From Phellopilus nigrolimitatus (taxonomy: Eukaryota; Basidiomycota; Agaricomycetes; Hymenochaetales; Hymenochaetaceae), in contig JAJOHG010000052.1 of assembly GCA_021029095.1 (NCBI GenBank), positions 124,001 through 188,000 on the forward strand: DNA of 64,000 bases, written 5' to 3'. A program made the position numbers and the translations under genes. The notes beneath the pieces are model-generated. The model saw only the letters and a list, made by a program, of their open reading frames with translations, made no database searches and had not been told where the DNA came from. Shown here one piece after another: positions 57,603 to 64,000 of the stretch. Numbering within the stretch: the stretch's first letter is position 1; every line of letters begins with the position of its first letter.

Positions 57603-58298
57603 CTCGTCTCGGACCCTCTGTGAAAAGACAATATCACCGACCCTTCTCTCTCGACTGTCCTGCTATGTGGCCTACGCCTGTCCCGCTACGCATATCATAC
57701 CGACCGATATCCTCTACGTATAACCCATGAAATTTGTTGTCTTTACTTCGATTCAAAATGACGCATCGTACTGCCCCGCTCCACAATTGTATTTCTCAAC
57801 GGAGGTTGCGGATCGTTCGATTGGCCATTTATCCGGTGCGAGATCACAATGAGGAGTGAAGATCGTACAAGAAGAACATACGAAGCATGCATTTGATTGA
57901 CACCGAACTGCTTTGCAATACGTGGGCTTAAGCTAACCAAGAAGGACGCATCACGACGCACCATTTGCGGGAGGGCCGCTGTTGACTCGCGCCGCGATCA
58001 GGACCTTCGCAGACATGGCGAAGCTGCTGCCGCTTACTGGACAGCAAATATGTTGTTGGTCTCTGGCCTGCCGATGGACGTAGATGCGGAGGATGAAACC
58101 AAAGTTCGTTTCGGTGCAATAACTTTTTGTGCGATGCCTGTCGCTAACTCTCTTCCATCGGGTTTCTTTAGTGCTAGTCTTTCCTGAACGACATCACTTA
58201 CTCCCGATGTACGACCCGCAAGACAAGGAGTCGCGGATAAGCTACGCAACCGGCTCGTCGACAGTGATCCGCAAATCGGTGTTTTCTTCCCCAATCCC
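57146..58298 (+). repeat. Segmental duplication, right copy
   Basis: Direct copy of 46968-48127, diverged by scattered substitutions and small indels. It contains the truncated MAM33 pseudogene and the sequence downstream, including DKLRNRLVDSDPQIG-coding DNA near 58230. Confidence 0.85.
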
Positions 58299-58357
58299 AG
58301 ACTAGCTTATGCCTCGCAAGGACAGCGTGCGTCGAATATACCGGAATTCAAAGAGCT

Positions 58358-58495
58358 AGTCGCACAGTCACGCTAGAAGACTGTGCGCGTCTTCATCAGC
58401 GCCATCGCAGTGAGGACTTGGTATTTCAAATGACCACATACCACCTATAGAGTCCATCTGGAAGTCCATTAATGCTCTGCGAGCTCACCAACGGA
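58358..58495. repeat. Direct repeat flanking the MAM33 duplicate, right copy
   Basis: Partner of 56941-57075, same orientation; see that entry for shared landmarks. Confidence 0.7.
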
Positions 58496-58804
58496 TTCAA
58501 TGAGCAGCATGAGAAAGCACTAAGTACGGAAGGCCAGATACTCACGCAGTCCAGGAAAGTCAGTCCGCAAGGTCTTGTAAAGCCATGTCCCATCGATATA
58601 CGTGTTCTCAAGTTACGATCCGCATTTCGAGCATCCACACACAGAGGATTGACTGCACGCGAAGATGGCATATCATGAAATATATATAACACTGGCGACA
58701 GAGCAGAGGCTAAGCCATAACAGAACATGCAGAAGTAGACGCAAAACGGGAAACAATACGGAACGTAACATCACTAAGTGAGAGGGAAAAACGATGTCTC
58801 TTAA

Positions 58805-60681
58805 TCACGCCACAGGCACAGCAGCTGGTGCCGTCGGCTGGGTCTCCGCCGTGTAGTCCTGAGAATGAGAAAAAACCATATGAACGTCAACAACTGCATA
58901 GAATAAAGCGGATCTATTTGTGTGCGCACCTCCATCTCCGCGTCCAGGTCTTCCTTGTTTTTCGGGGGCCTTGGCGCATTCTTCGGTCTCCCACCACGTC
59001 CACGTCCTCGGCGGGCACCTCCATTCCTTCATACGCAGAGTGATCACCAAGCAGGGGCAAGTCAACAGTCCACTCAGGCTAGCCGATAGTCAAGGAATAG
59101 AACAAACCTCTGCACACCCTCGGTAGCAGTGGCACCACCTTTGACCGTTGCAGACGCAGGTGTAACGCGCGAAACGAGAGTCGGAGCGGGTACCGACGCA
59201 GGATCGAACATAAGTTCAATCTTCATCGGTTTCTCTGTGCAGCGGAAGGGGGAGGACGGTCGGTAGGTCGATGTCGATGTCGATGTCGATGTCGCAAAGT
59301 GAATGGGTCGGTGTCGGAAGTAATGATATGCGTAAACAAGATAAGAGGAGAGTTCATTAGTTGACTCATTCGTATCGCGGACGCGAGACAAATGCAAAGA
59401 TAAAGAAGTCGCGCATCGTCCATGTCCTACATCTAAGCATCCATCCTAGACCGTGACATTGCTTCATCCGGGACAGAAGTTGAGGGCGACACCCTGTTCC
59501 TCCGTACTGATGCATGACGATACATGCTGGACACGAGAGGAAGGACGAACAAGAAGAGCGCTAGTGTCGACAGCCTAGGTCAACTCATAGCACTGCCTTC
59601 CTGAACATAACGCCCATCCTTCCACATCGATGTCGATCGACTGCTTAAGGGATGCTATGTACCGCTCAGAAGAGTCGCTCGCCACTAAAAAGTAGAGCAG
59701 CATAGACGAGCACTTCATTGCAGGCACATGCTTCGCATCTGCTAGTCAACTACCGTAGCCACGCGCATACACCCCACCTTGCTCAGAGGTAAAGGGCATA
59801 GCGGGCAAGGAGGGAATGAATGTCTGGTTCTGCATCAACGCTGGCCTAACGTGAGCGAATACGCAGACGTCCTGGTCTGTCGATGACTTCTCAATGAGGC
59901 AACATCGACAGCCATCACCTCAGGTAGGATCCGCGCCGGCCACATTGCATGACCAGCGCGTTCGTTTTAGCGGAGAAGCAATGTCACTTGGTCCGTGGCT
60001 CGATCACAACGTTGCCTACGCGCCCTCAACCACGACGACAGAAACAAAGCGTGCAAGGCATAACGATGCGCGCTAGGGAAGGAGAGTGGTTGCGAAAGGA
60101 GTCGGGTCACTAACTGCCGTCGATGAGCCGGTCGTTGTACTGCCGGTGGGCCTTCGTTCCGTCACCCTTGCGCTGAAATACGACCATAGCGGACCCGTTC
60201 CATTTGCCATGCTGGTTGTAGTTGAGCAAAGTCTCCCTTACAGGGCCGACAGTCGTGGCAAATAGTTCCTATAATTATAAAAAGGCGCAACGAGGTCAGC
60301 GACACGTCCGCAAAGTCACGGTTGCTGTAAAACGAACCTTGATCTGCGCCTCGTTCACATCCATAGGCAGGCCCGAAACCATGATTTTTTCGGCCGCTTG
60401 TTGGAATGCACCAGGCTTGCCAGCAACAGCAGCCTTGCGGACAGACTTTGTTGCAGCCGTGTCGACGGCAACAGCGGGCTTCCCAAGGACGGTCTGACGT
60501 GCACCGGCACGACGCGGACGGCGCATACCAGTGTGCTTAGGGTTTTTCTTGATGAGCTTCAGGAGAAAGTGTCGGAAAATGAGTCAATGTCAATGAAATG
60601 TACAGTTCAACGCTGAGCCGCGCGGTGCGTGTCGACTCCAGAGCAGAGAGGAATACCAACATCGTCGAGAGACTTGTCCAT
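58805..60681 (-). CDS. YRA1: mRNA export adaptor YRA1 / ALYREF
   Basis: ALYREF proteins couple splicing and transcription to export by binding the UAP56/Sub2 helicase and the export receptor. Six exons: 60681-60661, 60556-60338, 60268-60115, 59234-59108, 59026-58929 and 58858-58805. The N-terminus is MDKSLDDLIKKNPKHTGMRR, the conserved UAP56-binding motif. An arginine-rich linker follows. The RRM reads KIMVSGLPMDVNEAQIKELF, VGPVRETLLNYNQHGKWNGS and MVVFQRKGDGTKAHRQYN. KKPMKIELMFDPASVPAP comes next, then an RG-rich segment (GGARRGRGRGGRPKNAP). The C-terminus, KEDLDAEMEDYTAETQP, is the second UAP56-binding motif. The intron between exons 3 and 4 is about 880 nt. The gene is divergent from CAF40 by 272 bp. 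Confidence 0.92.
59235..60114 (-). other. Unusually long intron in YRA1
   Basis: Donor GTTAGT at 60114 and acceptor CACAG at 59235-59239 bound about 880 nt, against roughly 50-100 nt for other introns here. A (GATGTC)n tract lies just upstream of the 3' splice site (59270-59297 region). A decayed segment similar to 56239-56261 lies inside. Confidence 0.75.
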
Positions 60682-60953
60682 GGTCGTGAATTACTCAGAA
60701 AGGTGGATGCTGGGGCCGCTGAAAAGTATAGGAAGAGAGGACTGTGGTCGTTGTTAAGGGAAAAGGACGTTGATGATGGATGCTCGAGACGAAGAACATC
60801 AACAGCGTCGCAAGCGGTTTTATACGCCACTCTTCGGAGTTTGAACGCCTGCCTCTTCCGGACTCCCCCGGTGCCCCCGCTCTCTAATAAACTCGAACAA
60901 TATCTGCTCATTATCAACGTCAACGACGTCGGCAACGCACCGACGCACGCAAA
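60682..60953. promoter_or_regulatory. Divergent promoter, YRA1 / CAF40
   Basis: 272 bp between start codons must hold both core promoters and 5' leaders. No defined element is recognised. Confidence 0.45.
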
Positions 60954-62141
60954 ATGGCGAACCTGCACTCCCCACGGCCGATGTCGTATATGCAGCAACA
61001 GCAGCACGCGCAGTATAATGGCTACCAGGCCGCGCGTGGGCTCTCGACGCAGCCGTACGGTGACACGCCCCCACCCATGTCCGCACCCTCGCTCGGACCG
61101 CCGACGCCTCATCAGCCTGGTGCGTTTGGGATGTTTGGCACCTCGGCGGCGGCGGCGGCATCGGCAATGGCGGCGTTGCCCCAACAGCAGCAGCATCAGC
61201 TTATGCAGCAGGAGGAGAACAAGATATACGGCCTTGTGATCGACCTCATGGACGTGAACACCCGCGAGGCCGCTCTCCTCGAGCTCAGCAAGAAACGCGA
61301 GCAGTACGACGACCTTGCTCTTGTTCTGTGGCACTCGTTTGGTGAGCGGCCTTGTCAAATTGGTCAATAGATATTGTTTACGATTGGGACGGTACAGGCA
61401 TCATGTCGGCTTTGCTACAGGAGATTGTCTCGGTCTACCCACTCCTTTGCCCGCCAAATCTCACGGCTCACGTTTCAAATCGTGTCTGCAATGCTCTCGC
61501 GCTTTTGCAATGTGTAGCCTCACATTCTGAGACTAGACAGCTGTTCCTGAGCGCGCACATCCCGCTCTTCCTTTATCCCTTCCTCAACACGACCTCAAAG
61601 ACGCGGCCGTTCGAGTACCTGCGGCTCACTTCCCTCGGCGTCATCGGTGCCCTCGTCAAGCAAAACGACAACACCGCGGTCATCCATTTTCTGCTCTCAA
61701 CCGAGATCATCCCGCTATGCTTGCGTATCATGGAGACCGGCTCCGAGCTCTCAAAAACTGTTGCCATCTTCATTGTCCAGAAAATCCTCCTGGACGAAAC
61801 CGGGCTTACGTACATCTGCCACACGTATGAGCGCTTTTTCGCGGTTGTCACCGTCCTCAGCAACATGGTCAGCCAGCTCGTCGAGACCCAGGCAGTCCGT
61901 CTCCTTAAGCATGTCGTCCGCTGCTATCTTCGTCTCAGCGACAACCCTAAGTACGTTGACTTGATGTCTCAGAAAAGCATTCTGTAAGCTAACATTATTG
62001 TTCTACAGAGCGCGCGAGGCGCTTCGCACATGCCTCCCCGAGCCGCTGCGTGACCAGACATTCAACGCGCTGCTCAAAGGCGACCAGGTCACCAAACGTT
62101 GTCTCGCGACCCTCCAAAATAACCTCAGTGATCCCAATTAG
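60954..62141 (+). CDS. CAF40: CCR4-NOT subunit CAF40 / RCD1 (CNOT9)
   Basis: This is a conserved armadillo-repeat subunit of the CCR4-NOT deadenylase complex. The ATG at 60954 gives [21 protein letters not shown] Gln/Pro/Ala-rich N-terminus of about 85 residues precedes the RCD1 domain, which starts [20 protein letters not shown]. Splicing after LVLWHSFG joins [20 protein letters not shown]. Family blocks follow: [40 protein letters not shown], and [40 protein letters not shown] and [17 protein letters not shown] come next. A second splice joins [20 protein letters not shown], ending NNLSDPN with stop at 62141. Length is about 355 residues, normal for the family. Confidence 0.95.
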
Positions 62142-62697
62142 GCGCCCGCTCCAGACTTCCTTCCCAATCCCGATTCCAGCCCTAGCATAGTCTCCTGCAC
62201 GGCCCACTCGCATGTCCATATATCCGCAATTTGCAACGCTAGGACGAATAATCTTGCTCATTTAATCTCTTCGCCCACCGTTTCTTGCTCGCTTCCGTTG
62301 TACCTTCGTTCGCTTCGTTCTGGCCCTGTATCTTCACTTTCCTGTGTCTTCATGCTTTGGACATTGATCGCGCAGATCGAAAACATATCTCTTATTTGTT
62401 TGTTGGAGAACAAAATTTGTATAATTTTTGGTGCATGTAATTACAGCCATGTAGACAAGATCCAAGCAATACGAAAACACTTGATTTTACTCAAATCTTG
62501 ACCGGGTTCAGTTGGAACGCGTATGCAAGAAAACACTTCGGTTGATAGCATAACATACATTTAGGTCTCGAACAAGTCAGTCACTATAAAAAGAAAGAAT
62601 ACAAAGCCAGACGATTCCTACCAACCATAGCCATTACCTGCGGTTATGGAAGAAAAGGCACGTCAGCACACGTCTATCGGTAAAGTGACGACGGCCA
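62142..62697. other. Convergent intergenic region
   Basis: About 550 bp between the convergent CAF40 and RPC31 genes: 3' UTRs with T-rich sequence. Nothing else is recognised. Confidence 0.5.
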
Positions 62698-63597
62698 TTA
62701 CTCATCCCCGCCATCCCCGCCTCCGGCTCCGCCGTCCCCAAGGTCGTCCATGTCGTCCCCTTCACCATTGTCAAAGTAATTCTCTGCATAGTCGTTGTCG
62801 TACTCCTCGTCAACGTCGTAATCCTCCGAACCCGCAGCCTGCGAGCCCGCGTCGGATGCCTTGTCTGACGAGTTCTCCTGTGGAATTATGGGTGAACATA
62901 TATTGCGATCGCAGTGCAGCCTACGTACCTGATCTTCCTCCCCCTCTGCCAGGTCGTCTAGCTTGATCTTCTTGCTCCCGGCTTTTTTCTCTGCACCTAT
63001 GTTTATAAAATTTCCAAGGATAAACATAAAAAGGAATGCATAGGCGCACCACGCTTTCTCCTCTTCGGGTTGAAATAATCCTCGAATATCTCGGATGGAA
63101 AGAACGGCTGGTGCAGCTCCTTACGCTTGAGCGTAGGCTGCGCATCAGGTGAGGGACGGTACTTGTCCGAGTAGCGCGGTAGTTCTGCATAATTTATTAG
63201 AAAAAGGGGGATTTGAGCGTCTTCTGAATAAAGAGCTAGAACAGCAAGAAAAAGACACGTACCATCCGATTTGGTCACCTCGACGACATAGTACTTCGAC
63301 GTGCGCAGGCGCTCCGTGAACCCGGCCTGCAGCGCGCATATCTTGCGCTCCTCCTCTGTCGACGACGTTAGGACCGGCAACGGGTCCATAGCCTACTTAT
63401 CAAAATTGATAGATTCTCTGTCAACACCTTATACTCCTTCCCTCTCAGATTGAGGCGAGAGAACTCACTGGGTACAGCTCGCCCGCCTCGCGCGACATGT
63501 TCTGAATGTCCGCGAATGTGAGACCCATGGGTGGGAGTGCACCCGCTCCGAAGCCACCACGTCCACCTCGTCCGCCGCCCCGGCCGCCCCGCGACAT
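62698..63597 (-). CDS. RPC31: RNA polymerase III subunit RPC31 (RPC7/POLR3G)
   Basis: This is part of the Pol III initiation subcomplex. The ATG at 63595-63597 gives MSRGGRGGGRGGRGGFGAGA, then LPPMGLTFADIQNMSREAGE, the conserved N-terminal block. Later exons read DPLPVLTSSTEEERKICALQ and GFTERLRTSKYYVVEVTKSD. ELPRYSDKYRPSPDAQPTLK and QPFFPSEIFEDYFNPKRRKR follow; both are family hallmarks. A lysine-rich exon (AEKKAGSKKIKLDDLAEGEE) comes next. The end is a highly acidic tail (DYDVDEEYDNDYAENYFDNG), as in yeast Rpc31, with TAA at 62698-62700. About five exons were read. Confidence 0.92.
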
Positions 63598-64000
63598 AAT
63601 TGAACGCGTAAGTGATTTGCGGGTAGCGCGACGTGAAGGACGTTGTTGAAGTTTAGTCCTGTGCACGCCGCACACCGAGAAGGACGCGAGAGAATTATGC
63701 GCTTACGTAAGCACAAGGTTCGCTGCTATGTCGCTTTTCCAAAACACACAAGTAAACATACGTAGACTTAGGATTGATCACATTTTTGTATGATAATGAC
63801 TTCTCGGTATCGGACAAGCACTACAGGAATAGCGGCTTACTTATGCATATCTGTATCTTTATTTCATTTTTTGTAGCAAGCTTCATTCGAGCAATTTGCA
63901 GCTTTTGGACGTTCAGGCTCAACAACTACTTGTCGTCTCACAGTAGACTAACAGCCATCGGTATTGGGATAACAATATCAGTTACAAAATCAATGATAGG
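63598..64000. other. Window end, 5' flank of RPC31
   Basis: About 400 bp upstream of RPC31. AT-rich with no recognised feature before the window ends. Confidence 0.5.

Noticed and set aside
1..64000. Search by eye for tRNA, rRNA and CRISPR arrays
   Set aside because: No cloverleaf with a convincing T-loop and anticodon arm, no rRNA core motif and no spaced direct-repeat array was seen; a tRNAscan run would be decisive for tRNAs.

Overview
This is a window of nuclear DNA from a filamentous basidiomycete fungus, most likely a mushroom-forming agaricomycete. The evidence is dense short introns (about 45-65 nt, GT-AG, one probable GC-AG), basidiomycete-type families (a DUF6533 membrane protein, a large F-box family, a BTB family, and a NACHT-WD40 protein with near-identical repeats) and housekeeping genes with fungal architecture. 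I saw no rRNA or CRISPR array and could not support any tRNA by eye.

Layout. 1-10 kb holds a Zn2Cys6 regulator, cystathionine gamma-synthase, the GID ubiquitin-ligase subunit FYV10/MAEA and a DUF6533 protein. 9.4-13.7 kb holds two nested pogo-like elements, a CUE3/ASCC2 ribosome-quality-control protein, and a long-TIR MITE close to its start codon. 15-23.8 kb holds an F-box protein, a secreted protein, an FAD oxidoreductase with a TIR element (carrying a P450 relic) in one intron, and a BTB protein. 23.9-24.9 kb holds decayed fragments of a plasma-membrane H+-ATPase and of SEC24, side by side. 25.6-36.4 kb holds homoserine dehydrogenase, the prenyltransferase alpha subunit RAM2, a GH5 glucanase, a sugar transporter and a DNAJC17-like spliceosomal J-protein. 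40-41.2 kb holds a second Zn2Cys6 regulator. 41.2-46.3 kb is gene-poor.

The most notable part is 46.3-60.7 kb. A MAM33/p32 gene is followed by a serine-rich gene and then a fungal NLR (N-terminal beta-rich domain, NACHT, 12 almost identical WD40 repeats). Beyond the NLR lies a truncated direct copy of the MAM33 3' end with its downstream sequence, so the NLR is bracketed by direct duplications about 10 kb apart. The YRA1/ALYREF mRNA-export gene follows, with one intron near 880 nt against about 50 nt elsewhere. CAF40/CNOT9 and RNA polymerase III subunit RPC31 close the window.

Genes are not organised in operons. Several pairs share short divergent promoters (STR2/FYV10, RAM2/glucanase, YRA1/CAF40). 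Two conserved genes, and possibly a third, need single-base indels to read through, which suggests either residual assembly errors or recent inactivation. Splice sites were read by eye from sequence and protein-family fit; no alignment or transcript data were available.
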